From contig JAAXZN010000048.1 in NCBI GenBank assembly GCA_012719855.1, positions 1 to 64,000 of the forward strand: a stretch of DNA of 64,000 nucleotides, given 5' to 3'. Below, piece by piece: positions 22,560-33,615 of the stretch. A program made the translations under genes and the position numbers. Origin of the DNA: Serratia liquefaciens (GTDB lineage Bacteria > Pseudomonadota > Gammaproteobacteria > Enterobacterales > Enterobacteriaceae). The notes beneath the pieces were generated by a model. It saw nothing but the letters and a program-made list of their open reading frames with translations, was not told the origin of the DNA and did no database searches. The first letter of the stretch is position 1. The number at the start of each line of letters is the position of its first letter.

Positions 22560-22669
22560 CACATTCGGCTCTCATTACCGATAATAAATCCCCCTCGGTC
22601 CTTGAGTTTCCCTGCCTGCGCAAGTATGATTACGCGTCATTTTTTCAGCCGCACACACATACACGTTCC

Positions 22670-23130
<461 letters not shown>

Positions 23131-23136
23131 TTTACC

Positions 23137-23686
<550 letters not shown>

Positions 23687-23725
23687 TCGGCCGCCGTCTA
23701 TTAACGACTTTAAGAGGATAAGGTA

Positions 23726-24178
23726 ATGCAAGTTATTCTGCTTGATAAAGTAGCAAACCTGGGCAGCCTGGGTGATCAAGTTAACGTTAAAGCGGGCTAC
23801 GCCCGTAACTTCCTGGTACCACAGGGCAAAGCTGTTCCTGCTACCAAGAAAAACGTAGAGTTCTTCGAAGTACGCCGTGCAGAACTGGAAGCCAAACTGG
23901 CTGACATTCTGGCTGCTGCTGAAGCTCGCGCAACCAAGATCAACGAACTGGGTTCAGTCACCATCGCGTCTAAATCAGGCGACGAAGGTAAACTGTTCGG
24001 CTCTATCGGCACCCGCGACATCGCTGACGCAGTTACTGCGGCAGGCGTTGAAGTTGCCAAGAGCGAAGTTCGTCTGCCGAATGGCGTTCTGCGTACCACT
24101 GGTGAACACGAAGTTCAGTTCCAGGTACACAGCGACGTATTCGCACAGCTGAATGTAGTTGTGGTAGCAGAAGCTTAA
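23726..24178 (+). CDS. rplI: 50S ribosomal protein L9
   Basis: 150 residues (E. coli 149). The N-terminal RNA-binding domain begins [19 protein letters not shown] and contains [14 protein letters not shown] long connecting helix and the C-terminal domain (about 60-150) follow. The SD AGAGGATAAGG is strong. It is the last gene of the rpsF operon and is closed by a strong terminator. Confidence 0.98.
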   Translation: MQVILLDKVANLGSLGDQVNVKAGYARNFLVPQGKAVPATKKNVEFFEVRRAELEAKLADILAAAEARATKINELGSVTIASKSGDEGKLFGSIGTRDIADAVTAAGVEVAKSEVRLPNGVLRTTGEHEVQFQVHSDVFAQLNVVVVAEA

Positions 24179-24194
24179 TCGCTCCTGCTCGCCA

Positions 24195-24230
24195 AGCAAA
24201 ACGCCAGCCTCGTGCTGGCGTTTTGCTTTT
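24195..24230 (+). terminator. rplI terminator
   Basis: Fourteen-base perfect stem AGCAAAACGCCAGC/GCTGGCGTTTTGCT with a 5-nt loop, then TTT, 17 bp after the rplI stop. Confidence 0.92.
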
Positions 24231-24286
24231 CTGCGCCCGGCAAAAAGCGTTACCCTGTGATCACCTTGGGTGAGGAGCAGCGGCAA

Positions 24287-24646
24287 ATGGCAGAGATTAA
24301 CCTACAGCGTGTGTATGACTTTAGCGGCCCGGCGCCGGTGAACTGCTATCTGATCGATCGCTTGTGGCCGCGAGGCGTCAGCAAGGAACGATTGCAGGGT
24401 GTGCAGTGGTTAAAGCAGGTCGCGCCGGATAACGCGCTGCGGCAGTGGTTTCATCAACATCTTGACCGGTGGGACGAGTTCGAAAGCCACTACCGATTGC
24501 AACTGGCTCAAAACGACGCCTGGCAGCCATTGGTGGCGTTACTAAGGCAGGGACAACCCTTGACCTTGCTCTACGGCAGTAAAGACACACAGCACAACCA
24601 CGGCATCGTGCTGCGCGACTTTCTGTTGGGGCAGTTAGCGGATTAA
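24287..24646 (+). CDS. DUF488 family protein, YeaO-like
   Basis: 119 residues from the ATG preceded by GAGGAG. Family marks are RVYDFSGPAPVNCYLIDRLWPRGVSKE near the start and TLLYGSKDTQHNHGIVLRDFL near the end, as in E. coli YeaO. The biochemical function is unknown. It sits between the rpsF operon and ytfB, and its stop overlaps the converging ytfB stop by 4 bases. An earlier in-frame ATG inside the rplI terminator is unlikely to be used. Confidence 0.85.
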   Translation: MAEINLQRVYDFSGPAPVNCYLIDRLWPRGVSKERLQGVQWLKQVAPDNALRQWFHQHLDRWDEFESHYRLQLAQNDAWQPLVALLRQGQPLTLLYGSKDTQHNHGIVLRDFLLGQLAD

Positions 24647-25311
24647 CGCTCGCGGCGATAGCTGCCCTCGGCCTGGCGGCGGAACAACACCTGACTGTTG
24701 TCAGCGGTGGTGACCGATAGCGCGGTGATCACGCCGTTGGCATCACGTTCGATACGAACTTCCTGGCCGGCCTTCATGTTGCTGAGCGGCTTATCGTTAC
24801 CTTCCACCTGCGCCATGGCGAAAACTTCGTTCACCGGCAGGTTGTTGTCACGGAAAAGCTGCGCCAGCGTCTGACCCGGTTGGATTTGGTAGCGTTGCCA
24901 GTTGCCCGCCGGTTCCGGCTCTACAGCGTGCTGCTGCTGAGTGTCGTTTTGCAATTCGGCCTGCAAGGGAACGCTGTTCTCCTGTTGGGTGACAGGGAAT
25001 GGCTGTTTTTCCGATGAATATGGCCACAGCAGTGCCAGCAGCAGGATGATGCCGAAAATCAGGGTCCAGCGGCGATGAAAATAAGGCAGTGGCTCCATCC
25101 AACCGAAGCCGTCCGGCAGGTGCCAGATCTTCAGCAGTAACGCTTTGATGTTTTGCCCCTTACCGTTTTCCGGTGGTTGTTCTGAATCCGGGTCTTCTAC
25201 CGACGCTGGCGCGGAGCCGGGTTTCAGGCGCTGACTGAAGTTCAGCCAGGTACGCAACAACGGCTGGTAGATACGGGTGGTCTTCCTTCTCCTGGGCGAG
25301 ATTCTGCCCAT
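24643..25311 (-). CDS. ytfB: cell-division-associated OapA/LysM-like protein YtfB
   Basis: 222 residues (E. coli YtfB 212). A basic cytoplasmic N-terminus contains the OapA region WHLPDGFGWMEPLPYFHRRW. One membrane anchor follows (about 82-98, LIFGIILLLALLW), then a periplasmic C-terminal LysM-like OapA domain (about 135-220) with YQIQPGQTLAQLFRDNNLPVNEVFAMAQVEG. E. coli YtfB localizes to the septum and binds glycans; H. influenzae OapA affects adhesion. It is transcribed alone, divergent from fklB. Confidence 0.9.
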   Translation of the reverse strand: MGRISPRRRKTTRIYQPLLRTWLNFSQRLKPGSAPASVEDPDSEQPPENGKGQNIKALLLKIWHLPDGFGWMEPLPYFHRRWTLIFGIILLLALLWPYSSEKQPFPVTQQENSVPLQAELQNDTQQQHAVEPEPAGNWQRYQIQPGQTLAQLFRDNNLPVNEVFAMAQVEGNDKPLSNMKAGQEVRIERDANGVITALSVTTADNSQVLFRRQAEGSYRRER

Positions 25312-25599
25312 GGTAACCTCTCTTCAACGGCGTAAAAATATCACGGTACAAAAGGGTGTACCGCCGACCCGATGCCCTGTTTTCAGTATAGTCCGCTAAC
25401 TGATTGAAGTGAAAGGCAGCAGCAAACCCATACCTGTTGCGGCAGGCGATTCGCCTGGGCTCGCGGGAGCGGGTGTTAACTGTGGGTTATTGTTTCTTTT
25501 TCTACGACAAAAGTCATCATTCTCCACACAAGATTTTACCCGGCATTGCGGCGCTGTTATGCTGCGCTTTCGACTTTTTACAGACTAAAGGAAAACCCC

Positions 25600-26220
25600 A
25601 TGACAACCCCTTCTTTTGACAGCGTTGAAGCGCAGGCGAGCTACGGGATTGGTTTACAGGTCGGCCAGCAGCTGCAAGAGTCCGGTCTGGAAGGTTTACA
25701 ACCGGAAGCTTTGCTGGCAGGTTTGCGTGACGCGCTGGAAGGGAATGCCCCGGCGGTTCCGGTAGACGTGGTGCACCGTGCGCTGCGTGAAATCCACGAA
25801 CGTGCGGATGCCGTGCGTCGTGAGCGTCAACAGGCGATGGCCGTTGAAGGCCAGAAATTCCTGGAAGACAACGCCAAGCGCGACGAAGTTACGCTGACCG
25901 AATCCGGTCTGCAGTTCTCCGTGCTGGAGCAGGGCAACGGCCCAATCCCATCCCGTCAGGATCGCGTGCGTGTGCATTACACTGGCCGACTGATTAACGG
26001 CGACGTTTTCGACAGCTCCGTAGAGCGCGGCCAACCGGCAGAATTCCCGGTTAGCGGCGTGATCCCGGGCTGGATCGAAGCGCTGACCCTGATGCCGGTC
26101 GGTTCCAAATGGCAGCTGTATATTCCACACGACCTAGCCTACGGCGAGCGTGGTGCCGGCGCATCCATCCCGCCATTCAGCGCGCTGGTGTTCGACGTCG
26201 AACTGCTGGAAATCCTGTAA
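25600..26220 (+). CDS. fklB: FKBP-type peptidyl-prolyl isomerase FklB (FKBP22)
   Basis: 206 residues, as in E. coli. An N-terminal helical dimerization domain (about 1-90) precedes the FKBP domain (about 115-206), with the active-site stretches [25 protein letters not shown] and [25 protein letters not shown]. No signal peptide is present, so it is cytoplasmic, unlike FkpA. The ATG at 25600 follows an AAAGGAAAA SD. The 288-bp upstream gap contains one short palindrome (25443-25457) and no gene. Confidence 0.95.
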   Translation: MTTPSFDSVEAQASYGIGLQVGQQLQESGLEGLQPEALLAGLRDALEGNAPAVPVDVVHRALREIHERADAVRRERQQAMAVEGQKFLEDNAKRDEVTLTESGLQFSVLEQGNGPIPSRQDRVRVHYTGRLINGDVFDSSVERGQPAEFPVSGVIPGWIEALTLMPVGSKWQLYIPHDLAYGERGAGASIPPFSALVFDVELLEIL

Positions 26221-26239
26221 TTCTCTAACAGGTTTCACT

Positions 26240-26266
26240 GGGCGCCTTGATGGCGCCCTTGTTTTA
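26240..26266. terminator. fklB/ytfE terminator
   Basis: Seven-base stem GGGCGCC/GGCGCCC with a 5-nt loop, followed by TTGTTTTA on the plus strand. It lies between the converging fklB and ytfE genes and overlaps the end of ytfE. Confidence 0.85.
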
Positions 26267-26929
26267 TGCGCCGTTCAGCGCGCGGGGGAACAACAGGTTG
26301 TTCTCCAGATTGATGTGCTCCATCAGGTCATCAATAAACTCGTCGATACCACCATACAGCGCCTGCCAGGTATTGCAGGCACCTTCCGGTGGCGTCACGT
26401 TGTGGGTGAGGAATTTCACTACTTCCAGCTGTTCGCCCGCTTCGTCATGCTCATGCTCCATTACCGAGATTGGCCCAGCCGCCTGCCGGCCCATACCCTG
26501 TTTGATCATCGGGAACAGGATCTGCTCCTCTTTCATCATGTGATTTTCCAGATCCAGCCGGATCAGATTCAGTTGTTTCGCCAGGCCGCGTGGACAGGTG
26601 GTTTTGTCGGCATGAACCCGTTCGACTTTTTCCGCCATCAGTACCAGCTCGGCCAACTGTTCGCGGTGCCGCTGATGGAAGCGTGGCAAAATATAATCAA
26701 TCAGTTCACCGAGCGGCGCAGTACGCCAGTCATGGCTTGCTGCCGGTCTGGCGGCGAGGGCGGCCAATTCGCTTTCAAGCTGCTCGAGATCCAGCCCTTT
26801 ACGCTCGGCTGCGCGTTGCAGCGTTTGTTTTCCGCCGCAGCAGAAATCCAAATCGTTCAGGCGGAACAGGCGTGATGCCCGGGGAATAGCGATGGCGAGA
26901 GCGCCGAGGGATTGGTTACGGTAATCCAT
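26264..26929 (-). CDS. ytfE: iron-sulfur cluster repair di-iron protein YtfE (RIC)
   Basis: 221 residues (E. coli 220). It repairs iron-sulfur centres damaged by NO or peroxide. The N-terminal ScdA-type domain carries the [10 protein letters not shown] di-cysteine motif (about 28-37). The hemerythrin-like helical bundle supplies the di-iron ligands, including [24 protein letters not shown] and HINLENN. A strong NsrR-type inverted repeat lies about 30 bp upstream, so it is expected to be induced by NO through the NsrR encoded in this window. Confidence 0.96.
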   Translation of the reverse strand: MDYRNQSLGALAIAIPRASRLFRLNDLDFCCGGKQTLQRAAERKGLDLEQLESELAALAARPAASHDWRTAPLGELIDYILPRFHQRHREQLAELVLMAEKVERVHADKTTCPRGLAKQLNLIRLDLENHMMKEEQILFPMIKQGMGRQAAGPISVMEHEHDEAGEQLEVVKFLTHNVTPPEGACNTWQALYGGIDEFIDDLMEHINLENNLLFPRALNGA

Positions 26930-26958
26930 GAGAGTGCCTCTTTAAATGAAAAGTCTAT

Positions 26959-26981
26959 AACATGCATTTTAAATGCAATTT
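26959..26981. promoter_or_regulatory. NsrR operator before ytfE
   Basis: Two 11-bp half sites, AACATGCATTT and AAATGCAATTT, flank a single T; 9 of 11 positions are symmetric. This fits the AAGATGCATTT-N1-3-AAATGCATCTT pattern recognized by NsrR. It starts 30 bp upstream of the ytfE ATG, where it would cover the promoter. Confidence 0.8.
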
Positions 26982-27048
26982 AAAGGGCGCGCCAGTGAGA
27001 AAAAGGAGTAGGCGGTCGGGGGAATGCGCAATCCCCCCGACCTGCTGC

Positions 27049-29001
27049 TTATTTGCTGCTTAAATCAATCTGATAAACCGCAAACCCGATGTTATCCGTA
27101 CCTTCGGATTTCATTGGATACTGAGCATGTGCCTTGATAAAGGCCGTGGCTTTCTCGCTTGGCGAGGTTTCGAAGCGAATATCCAGCGGTTGCGGGCTGC
27201 TGAAAGTCGCCAGACGCCAGTTGTTATCCACCTGTGGCCGTACCGCCCCGTGCAGTTTGGTTTCGGCGCTGATATAAGCCGCCAGCACCGAGCGGTTCTC
27301 ATCCGGTGAAGCGAAGGCAATATGTTGATCGCCAGTGCCGGCAAACTTGCCACCGTAAGCGCGGTAGTTGTTGGTCGCTACCAGGAAGGTGGCTTTAGGA
27401 TCGATCGGCTTGCCTTGGAACGTCAGCTGCTTGATACGTTCCGCCTTGTCGTTGATCAGCTGGCATTCGCCGTCGTAACGCGCTGGCTTGCTGACGTCAA
27501 TCTGGTAATTAACCCCGTCAATCACGTCGAAGTTATAGGTGCGGAAGCCATCCCAGTTGATCAGGCCCTGCGGTTTACTGCTGTTGACGTCGATTTGATT
27601 GAACTGACCGGCGGAACACTCCAGCCACTCCTTCACCTCTTTACCGCTGGCTTTTACTACCACCAGAGTGTTGGGATAGAGATAGAGATCCGAAGCGTTA
27701 CGGAAGGTGAGCTGGCCTTTTTCCACTTCGACGAAGCTGGCCGGATCGTTTTTGCGTCCGCCGACCTTGAACGGCGCTGCCGCTGACAGCACCGGCAAAT
27801 CGGCCAGATCCGGATCGCCCTGAATGTAGTGTTCAACATAGGCTTTCTGCGCGTTATTCACGATTTGTACCGTCGGGTCATCCTGCACCAGCGCCAGATA
27901 GCTGTACATGTTGTCGTCGGCTTTGCCGACCGGCTTACTGACAAAATCCCGCGTGCCCTTATGATCTTCCTCCAGGACTTTCACCAGCTTGGCGTCTTCC
28001 GCCGCCAGCGATTTCTTGTTCTCTTTGTCGTAGATTGGCCGTGCTTCCGCTTTGGCGGAGGCCACTTTCCAACGGCCAGAGTCGTTGTTCAACTGCAGAT
28101 CGACCACGCCCAGGTGGTCGCCCCACTGGCCGGGCATGACCGCAGGGACACCGTTCAGCGTACCTTGCGCGATGTCAGCGCCTTTGATATTGGCGAAGTC
28201 CTTGCTCGGGAAGACCGCGTGAGCATGGCCGAACATGATGGCGTCAATGCCCGGCACCTGGCTGAGGTAGTACACCGAATTTTCTGCCATCGCCTTGTAC
28301 GGCTCGCTGGACAGGCCGGAGTGCGGGATCGCCACGATCAGATCGGCTCCCTGTTTACGCATTTCCGGCACGTAGCGTTTGGCGGTTTGGGTGATGTCGT
28401 TGACCTTAACCTTGCCTTGCAGATTGGCCTTATCCCACACCAGAATTTGCGGCGGCACAAAACCGATATAGCCGATGCGTAAACTATGTTCTTTACCGTC
28501 ACGGTCTTTTACCGGCGTATCGACGATAATGTAAGGAGTGAACAGCGGTTTCTGAGTTTTCGCGTTGATCACGTTAGCATTGATATACGGGAATTTGGCA
28601 CCGCTGATGGCGGTTTTCAGGTAATCGAGGCCGTAGTTGAATTCGTGGTTGCCGATGTTGCCGACCACATAATTCAGGGTGTTCATGGCCTTATAGACAG
28701 GATGAATATCGCCGGGCTTCAGACCCTTGGCTGCCATATAGTCGCCGAGCGGGCTGCCTTGAATGATGTCGCCGTTGTCCACCAGTACGCTATTGGTGGC
28801 CTGCTGGCGGGCCTGTTCAATCAGGCTGGCGGTGCGTACCAGGCCGAACTTGTCGGTCGGTTTATCCTTGTAGTAATCGAAGTCCATCATGTTGCTGTGC
28901 AGATCGGTGGTTTCCAGCACGCGCAGATCGACCGTTGCCGCCTGCGCTGAGGCGCAAACCAGCATAGCGAGGACAGACAACGTCAGCGGACGCTTCATCA
29001 T
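27049..29001 (-). CDS. cpdB: periplasmic 2',3'-cyclic-nucleotide 2'-phosphodiesterase/3'-nucleotidase CpdB
   Basis: About 650 residues (E. coli 647). It hydrolyses 2',3'-cyclic nucleotides and 3'-nucleotides for salvage in the periplasm. A signal peptide ends at SAQA/ATVDL. The metallophosphatase domain has [39 protein letters not shown] and FGHAHAVFP. The C-terminal 5'-nucleotidase domain shows [12 protein letters not shown] and [19 protein letters not shown] chose the first of two adjacent ATGs for its better spacing from GGAG. It is divergent from cysQ, as in E. coli. Confidence 0.95.
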   Translation of the reverse strand: MMKRPLTLSVLAMLVCASAQAATVDLRVLETTDLHSNMMDFDYYKDKPTDKFGLVRTASLIEQARQQATNSVLVDNGDIIQGSPLGDYMAAKGLKPGDIHPVYKAMNTLNYVVGNIGNHEFNYGLDYLKTAISGAKFPYINANVINAKTQKPLFTPYIIVDTPVKDRDGKEHSLRIGYIGFVPPQILVWDKANLQGKVKVNDITQTAKRYVPEMRKQGADLIVAIPHSGLSSEPYKAMAENSVYYLSQVPGIDAIMFGHAHAVFPSKDFANIKGADIAQGTLNGVPAVMPGQWGDHLGVVDLQLNNDSGRWKVASAKAEARPIYDKENKKSLAAEDAKLVKVLEEDHKGTRDFVSKPVGKADDNMYSYLALVQDDPTVQIVNNAQKAYVEHYIQGDPDLADLPVLSAAAPFKVGGRKNDPASFVEVEKGQLTFRNASDLYLYPNTLVVVKASGKEVKEWLECSAGQFNQIDVNSSKPQGLINWDGFRTYNFDVIDGVNYQIDVSKPARYDGECQLINDKAERIKQLTFQGKPIDPKATFLVATNNYRAYGGKFAGTGDQHIAFASPDENRSVLAAYISAETKLHGAVRPQVDNNWRLATFSSPQPLDIRFETSPSEKATAFIKAHAQYPMKSEGTDNIGFAVYQIDLSSK

Positions 29002-29257
29002 TTTTGGCTTTCTCCATTCCATTTTTCGAGTTTTATCGCAGAGGGGCATGTAATTAACATTGGTTGTCTCACCAAACTGTGAAGTGTGGCAGAAAACCGA
29101 CCAAGGTATCGGAGGAAATGTCACAGTTGTGACGGCAAAGACTTGAGTCATTACCGAAGGTTAAATCGTTATGATGGATATTCGATGCAAAAAAAACTAG
29201 GCTGCTAGCAATGAGAAAGGGGAAATGACCCACGGAACTGTCTATCTGAGGTGAATG

Positions 29258-29998
29258 ATGTTAGAAAAAATTTGCCAACTGTCCCGCGAGGCGGGCGCGG
29301 CCATCATGGCGGTGTACAACGGTGAACAACCGCTTGATGTTGCACAAAAAAAAGATGACTCCCCGGTGACGGCGGCCGATCTGGCGGCGCACCATATTAT
29401 CAAGCGCGGCCTGGCGGCGTTAACGCCGGACGTCCCATTGCTGTCGGAAGAAGATCCACCGACCTGGGACGTGCGGCAGAATTGGACGCGCTACTGGCTG
29501 GTCGATCCGTTGGACGGCACCAAAGAGTTCCTGAATCGCAACGGTGAGTTTACGGTAAATATCGCGTTGATTGAAAACGGGCAGGCGGTGCTGGGAGTGG
29601 TTTACGCCCCGGCGATCGATGTGCTGTATCTGGCCGAACGCGGTAAGGCCTGGAAAGAAGAAAAGGGTCAACGGCAGGCGATTGGCGTCAGCAATGCCCA
29701 TCCGCCACTGGTGGTGGTCAGCCGTTCGCACAGCGACGAAGAGCTGAAGGACTACCTGAAACAGCTGGGCGAACACCAGACCGTTTCCGTCGGTTCTTCG
29801 CTGAAATTCTGCCTGGTGGCGGAAGGTAAGGCTCAGCTCTATCCGCGCTTTGGACCCACCAATATCTGGGATACCGCCGCCGGTCATGCCGTGGCCGTGG
29901 CGGCCGGGGCACAGATCCACGACTGGCAGGGCAGACCTCTGCTCTATACGCCACGTGAATCCTTCCTAAACCCCGGCTTCAGGGTTTCGCTGTTCTAA
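29258..29998 (+). CDS. cysQ: 3'(2'),5'-bisphosphate nucleotidase CysQ
   Basis: 246 residues, as in E. coli. It hydrolyses PAP, a by-product of sulfate assimilation, to AMP. Inositol-monophosphatase-fold metal motifs are present: [15 protein letters not shown] and [10 protein letters not shown]. The second of two adjacent ATGs is preferred, 6 bases from GAGG and aligned with E. coli. ytfJ converges on it with 1 bp between the two stop codons. The 256-bp divergent gap from cpdB has a GTCACA/TGTGAC repeat (29120-29133) of unknown meaning. Confidence 0.95.
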   Translation: MLEKICQLSREAGAAIMAVYNGEQPLDVAQKKDDSPVTAADLAAHHIIKRGLAALTPDVPLLSEEDPPTWDVRQNWTRYWLVDPLDGTKEFLNRNGEFTVNIALIENGQAVLGVVYAPAIDVLYLAERGKAWKEEKGQRQAIGVSNAHPPLVVVSRSHSDEELKDYLKQLGEHQTVSVGSSLKFCLVAEGKAQLYPRFGPTNIWDTAAGHAVAVAAGAQIHDWQGRPLLYTPRESFLNPGFRVSLF

Positions 29999-29999
29999 A

Positions 30000-30557
30000 T
30001 CAGTTCGCCAGCAGTTGGTGCAGTTGGGTCATGACCTGCTGCACCTCTTCTGGCGTCAGCGCGCCGTCTTTGGCGAACTGGATCCTGCCTTGCTTATCCA
30101 GTACCACAATGGCCGACCCTTTCGGCTGCAAATCCCAGGCCTTGCGTACGTTGCCGTTGCTGTCGACCACAAACTGCGACCAGGGGAACTCTTTCTTGCT
30201 GTCTTCAATGCTGTTGCGAACAAACACCGCGGTGCCGAGTATCGCGTCGTCGGTATTCACTATTGTCGTCGTTTGGTAACGATCGTGCGGTAGTTTAGCT
30301 TTCTTAATCGCTTCGATCAGCGGGTCGTTCATCGCCTTGGCAGAGCTACGGCCGGCAATATGCTGGATGACTCGCACTTTCCCAATGAGTTGCGCGCTAT
30401 TCCAGTTTTGATAGCTAAACTTATCATTAGCGTAATTCAACTCTCCCTTATCGCTGACGCCGACCGGCGCGACGCGTTGCTGGAGTTGCAGGTTGTGCGC
30501 AGAGGCTAAAAAGGGGGCAAGCAGCAGGGAAACAATAAGCAGGTGACTTTTTTTCAT
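30000..30557 (-). CDS. ytfJ: periplasmic thioredoxin-fold protein YtfJ
   Basis: 185 residues with a signal peptide (LLLAPFLASA/H). It resembles E. coli YtfJ (184 residues) throughout: FSYQNWNSAQLIGKVRVIQHIAGR, SAKAMNDPLIEAIKKAKLPHDRYQTTTIVNTDDA and a C-terminal KDGALTPEEVQQVM. The family has a thioredoxin-like fold but no CXXC motif is seen here. The role is unknown. The ATG that opens the signal peptide is preferred over an earlier one 36 bp upstream. Confidence 0.9.
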   Translation of the reverse strand: MKKSHLLIVSLLLAPFLASAHNLQLQQRVAPVGVSDKGELNYANDKFSYQNWNSAQLIGKVRVIQHIAGRSSAKAMNDPLIEAIKKAKLPHDRYQTTTIVNTDDAILGTAVFVRNSIEDSKKEFPWSQFVVDSNGNVRKAWDLQPKGSAIVVLDKQGRIQFAKDGALTPEEVQQVMTQLHQLLAN

Positions 30558-30882
30558 GCCTTCTCCTTGGAAGGGGAACGGTGCCGACAGCACCCGACAG
30601 CCTAAAGCATAGGTGGTGATCGGAGGTCTGTCCTGTTAGCTGGATCGCAGTTTCCTCTTCTGGCCGGTAATACCTGTGTTTTGAAGGGATATACTGAAAA
30701 AGTTATATATTATCATATACAATTCTGTCAAAAAGTGTAAATCCAGTGAAGATATCCAGGCGGAAGTGAACGATATCGTCTTTACTTGGTCTACTACATG
30801 CAATCAAGTTGCGTTCTTACTTTAGAGGCTGCCACTTTGGCGGCTCGCTGAGCGCATGGACCAAACGGAGGAGAGTAATAGA
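30558..30882. other. intergenic region between ytfJ and ytfK
   Basis: 325 bp without a gene, between diverging genes. An AT-rich core (about 30695-30740) probably holds the promoters. A CTGTCAAAAAG element (30725-30735) resembles one half of a Pho box, and E. coli ytfK is PhoB-linked, but the second half is poor, so I do not call a PhoB site. No RNA gene or clear hairpin is visible. Confidence 0.5.
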
Positions 30883-31089
30883 ATGAGAATCTTCCAGCGT
30901 TATAATCCGTTGAAAGTGGCGAAGTACGTAAAAACCCTGTTTCGTGGCCGGCTGTATATCAAAGATGTGGGCGCGTTCGAATTTGACGAAGGGAAAATCC
31001 TGCTGCCGAAAATTCGTGACCGGCGCCACTTCAGCGTGATGTCAGAGGTAAACCGTCAGGTGTTGTTATTGCAGACTGAGATGGGGTGA
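30883..31089 (+). CDS. ytfK: SpoT-activating small protein YtfK (DUF1107)
   Basis: 68 residues, nearly identical to E. coli Ytf[35 protein letters not shown] is cut here to its recognizable parts, [17 protein letters not shown] and [18 protein letters not shown]. In E. coli it promotes ppGpp accumulation through SpoT during fatty-acid or phosphate starvation. The ATG at 30883 aligns with the family; a start 27 bp upstream would add nine unrelated residues. ytfL converges on it, with a GC-rich hairpin between. Confidence 0.93.
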   Translation: MRIFQRYNPLKVAKYVKTLFRGRLYIKDVGAFEFDEGKILLPKIRDRRHFSVMSEVNRQVLLLQTEMG

Positions 31090-31139
31090 TGCGCAGTTAG
31101 TATCCGGCAACTGAAGCACCTGCAAAAGCTAAAATAATT

Positions 31140-31168
31140 GCGGCCCCTATGGGGCCGCTGACGTTTTT
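31140..31168. terminator. ytfK/ytfL terminator
   Basis: Eight-base stem GCGGCCCC/GGGGCCGC with a 3-nt loop, T-rich 8 bp later on the plus strand and A-rich to its left, so it can serve both converging genes. Confidence 0.75.
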
Positions 31169-31178
31169 ACCGTCCGGA

Positions 31179-32510
31179 TCAGGCGGGGGCGTTATCATCT
31201 GGCGCCTTCGGCAGTACCGCCGCCGGTTTGTCGCTCAGTTTGGTTACCAGCAACTGGTCAATCTTGTAGCTGTCGATATCCACCACTTCAAACTTGTAGC
31301 CGGCGTATTTCACGAAGTCGGTGCGCTTTGGGATCTTGCGCAGCATGTACATCATAAAGCCGCCGATGGTTTCGTAGTTGCCCGCCTGCGGGAACTCGTC
31401 AATGTGCAGAACGCGCATCACATCGTCGATTGGCGTGCCGCCCTCAATCAGCCATGAGCTTTCGTCGCGTGCGACGATCTGCTCCTCCTGGCCCTGACCC
31501 ACCAAATCGCCCATCAGCGTGGTCATTACGTCATTCAACGTGATGATACCCACGACCAGCGCATATTCATTGAGAATAACGGCAAAGTCCTCGCCGGCGG
31601 TCTTAAAGCTTTCCAGCGCTTCGGACAGCGTCAGGGTATCCGGCACGATCAGCGCCGCGCGGATTTGCACGCCGCTGCTCAGCACCAGGCTTTGATTGCC
31701 CAGCACGCGGTTCAGCAAGTCTTTGGAGTCAACGTAGCCGACCACCTGATCGATATTGCCGTCGCACACCAGGAACTTGGAGTGCGGATGGGTCGAGACT
31801 TTCTCGATAATGCTTTCTTCGGTCTCACGCAGATCGAAGTAAACCACGCTTTCGCGCGAGGTCATCGACGAAGGTACGGTACGTGACTCCAGTTCGAACA
31901 CGTTTTCGATCAGCTCATGTTCCTGTTTGCGCAGTACGCCTGCCAGGGCGCCGGCTTCCACTACCGCATAGATGTCGTCGGAAGTGATGTCGTCCTTGCG
32001 CACCATAGGCAGTTTGAACAGGCGGAAGATCAGGTTTGCCATGCCGTTGAAGAACCATACCAGCGGCCGGAAGATCATGATCGAGAAGCGCATCGGGTTG
32101 ATGATCCGGACGGCGACCGTCTCTGGTGCAATCATACCGATGCGCTTCGGGGTCAAATCTGCGAACAGGATGAACAGGCTGGTCACCAGCACGAACGAGC
32201 AGATAAAGCTGACTTGCTCCGCCATCTCCGGGGACAAAAAGCGGTCGAACAACACTTGAAAGCTGGGGGAGAAGGCCGCATCACCGACGATACCGCCGAG
32301 AATGGCCACGGCGTTCAGGCCAATCTGCACCACGGTAAAGAACAGCCCCGGGGTTTCCTGCAGTTTAAGGACTTTGGCGGCATTGACGTTACCTTCGTCA
32401 GCCATCAGTTTCAGTTTAATCTTGCGTGACGCGGCCAGAGAAATTTCCGACAGTGAGAAAAACGCACTCACTGCGATCAGAAAAAGAATCAGTAAAATAC
32501 TGTTTAACAT
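31179..32510 (-). CDS. paeA: polyamine exporter PaeA (YtfL), CNNM/CorC family
   Basis: 443 residues (E. coli YtfL 447). A DUF21 transmembrane domain (about 1-195, four hydrophobic segments) is followed by two CBS domains (about 210-335) and a CorC_HlyC domain (about 350-430, ending near YKFEVVDIDSYKIDQLLV). The Salmonella and E. coli homologue protects stationary cells from cadaverine and putrescine, apparently by export. The older name is ytfL. It stands alone between ytfK and msrA. Confidence 0.92.
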   Translation of the reverse strand: MLNSILLILFLIAVSAFFSLSEISLAASRKIKLKLMADEGNVNAAKVLKLQETPGLFFTVVQIGLNAVAILGGIVGDAAFSPSFQVLFDRFLSPEMAEQVSFICSFVLVTSLFILFADLTPKRIGMIAPETVAVRIINPMRFSIMIFRPLVWFFNGMANLIFRLFKLPMVRKDDITSDDIYAVVEAGALAGVLRKQEHELIENVFELESRTVPSSMTSRESVVYFDLRETEESIIEKVSTHPHSKFLVCDGNIDQVVGYVDSKDLLNRVLGNQSLVLSSGVQIRAALIVPDTLTLSEALESFKTAGEDFAVILNEYALVVGIITLNDVMTTLMGDLVGQGQEEQIVARDESSWLIEGGTPIDDVMRVLHIDEFPQAGNYETIGGFMMYMLRKIPKRTDFVKYAGYKFEVVDIDSYKIDQLLVTKLSDKPAAVLPKAPDDNAPA

Positions 32511-32687
32511 AATCTATCCATACGTGCCGACGGGATGACGGCGCTCTTGAGGAAGGGTAGTACATTGTAAAAAAAGTAGTGATAACAACCAGAAAGGCGG
32601 CTATCAGGCCGCAGAAGCGGCCCGCATAGTATAGCAGCAGCCCTACAGGGGCCGCCAGCGGTTAAAAAATTACCGCTGCCCAAAGGC

Positions 32688-33329
32688 TTAGCCCTGGGGG
32701 GGCAAACAAACGCCGATACCGCCCAAACCGCAGTATCCTTCAGGATTCTTGTACAGGTACTGCTGATGGTCGTCCTCGGCATAGTAAAACGGCAGTGCCG
32801 GCACCACTTCGGTGGTGATGCTGCGCTGGTCGCCCGCTTGGTTCATGGCCTGCTGGAAACGCTGCAGGCTGCTTTCGGCCTCGCTCTGCTGTTCCGGCGT
32901 CAGCGTATAAATCGCCGAGCGGTACTGGGTGCCGACGTCGCCCCCCTGACGCATGCCCTGCGCCGGGTCGTGGTTCTCCCAGAACACCTGCAGCAGCTGC
33001 TTATAGCTGATGATTTTCGGATCGAACACCACGCGCACCACTTCGGTATGGCCGGTCTGGCCGCTGCACACTTCGCGGTAGGTTGGGTTTGGCGTAAAGC
33101 CGCCGCTGTAGCCTGCCGCCGTGCTGTATACCCCCTGCTGTTGCCAGAACAGGCGCTCCACGCCCCAGAAGCACCCCATGGCGAAGATAGCCACTTCCAT
33201 GCCGTCCGGCACCTGGGTCATTGAATGATTGGTGACCACGTTGAGTGTGGCAACCGGCATGGGAGTCGTGCGGCCAGGCAGTGCGTTTGCCTTGTCGACG
33301 GTTTGAGTTTTATCGAAAAATGGCACCAC
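32688..33329 (-). CDS. msrA: peptide methionine (S)-S-oxide reductase MsrA
   Basis: 213 residues (E. coli 212). It reduces methionine-S-sulfoxide in proteins. The catalytic Cys is in GCFWGVE near residues 51-57. Resolving cysteines lie near the C-terminus in [14 protein letters not shown]. The N-terminus ([22 protein letters not shown]) aligns with E. coli, supporting the start. It is divergent from tamA across 286 bp, as in E. coli. Confidence 0.96.
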   Translation of the reverse strand: MVPFFDKTQTVDKANALPGRTTPMPVATLNVVTNHSMTQVPDGMEVAIFAMGCFWGVERLFWQQQGVYSTAAGYSGGFTPNPTYREVCSGQTGHTEVVRVVFDPKIISYKQLLQVFWENHDPAQGMRQGGDVGTQYRSAIYTLTPEQQSEAESSLQRFQQAMNQAGDQRSITTEVVPALPFYYAEDDHQQYLYKNPEGYCGLGGIGVCLPPQG

Positions 33330-33479
33330 GGTTGACTCCTGTTGTCACAGTAAGAATTGGCCTAAGAAGCGGCAGTTCGGTTGTATCTAACCGCAACTTT
33401 GCCCACAATAAGCTACACATTTAGATTATGAATCAGATTAACGCAGTATTTAGAGCGCCAAAAGCTAAGAATGCGCCAG

Positions 33480-33496
33480 TTTACTGCGGCAGTAAA
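33480..33496. repeat. 17-bp perfect dyad in the msrA-tamA gap
   Basis: TTTACTGC and GCAGTAAA separated by one G, 120 bp before tamA and 151 bp before msrA. No U-tract follows, so it looks more like an operator than a terminator. I do not recognise the regulator. The remainder of the 286-bp gap shows no gene. Confidence 0.5.
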
Positions 33497-33615
33497 ATCG
33501 TAATATGCCGCGTCTGGAATAAGGCTGAAAGGGCTGCCGTCTTGATAGCGCGGAGTATGCCCTGGCACCAGAGCGCGTGTTATAACAGGAAAGTAAAATA
33601 AATTAAGGAGAACGC

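Noticed and set aside
29120-29133. CRP site between cpdB and cysQ
   Set aside because: The repeat is GTCACA-GT-TGTGAC, the reverse order of a CRP site (TGTGA-N6-TCACA).
30725-30743. Pho box upstream of ytfK
   Set aside because: Only the first CTGTCA half matches; the second half is at most 4 of 7 at the wrong spacing.
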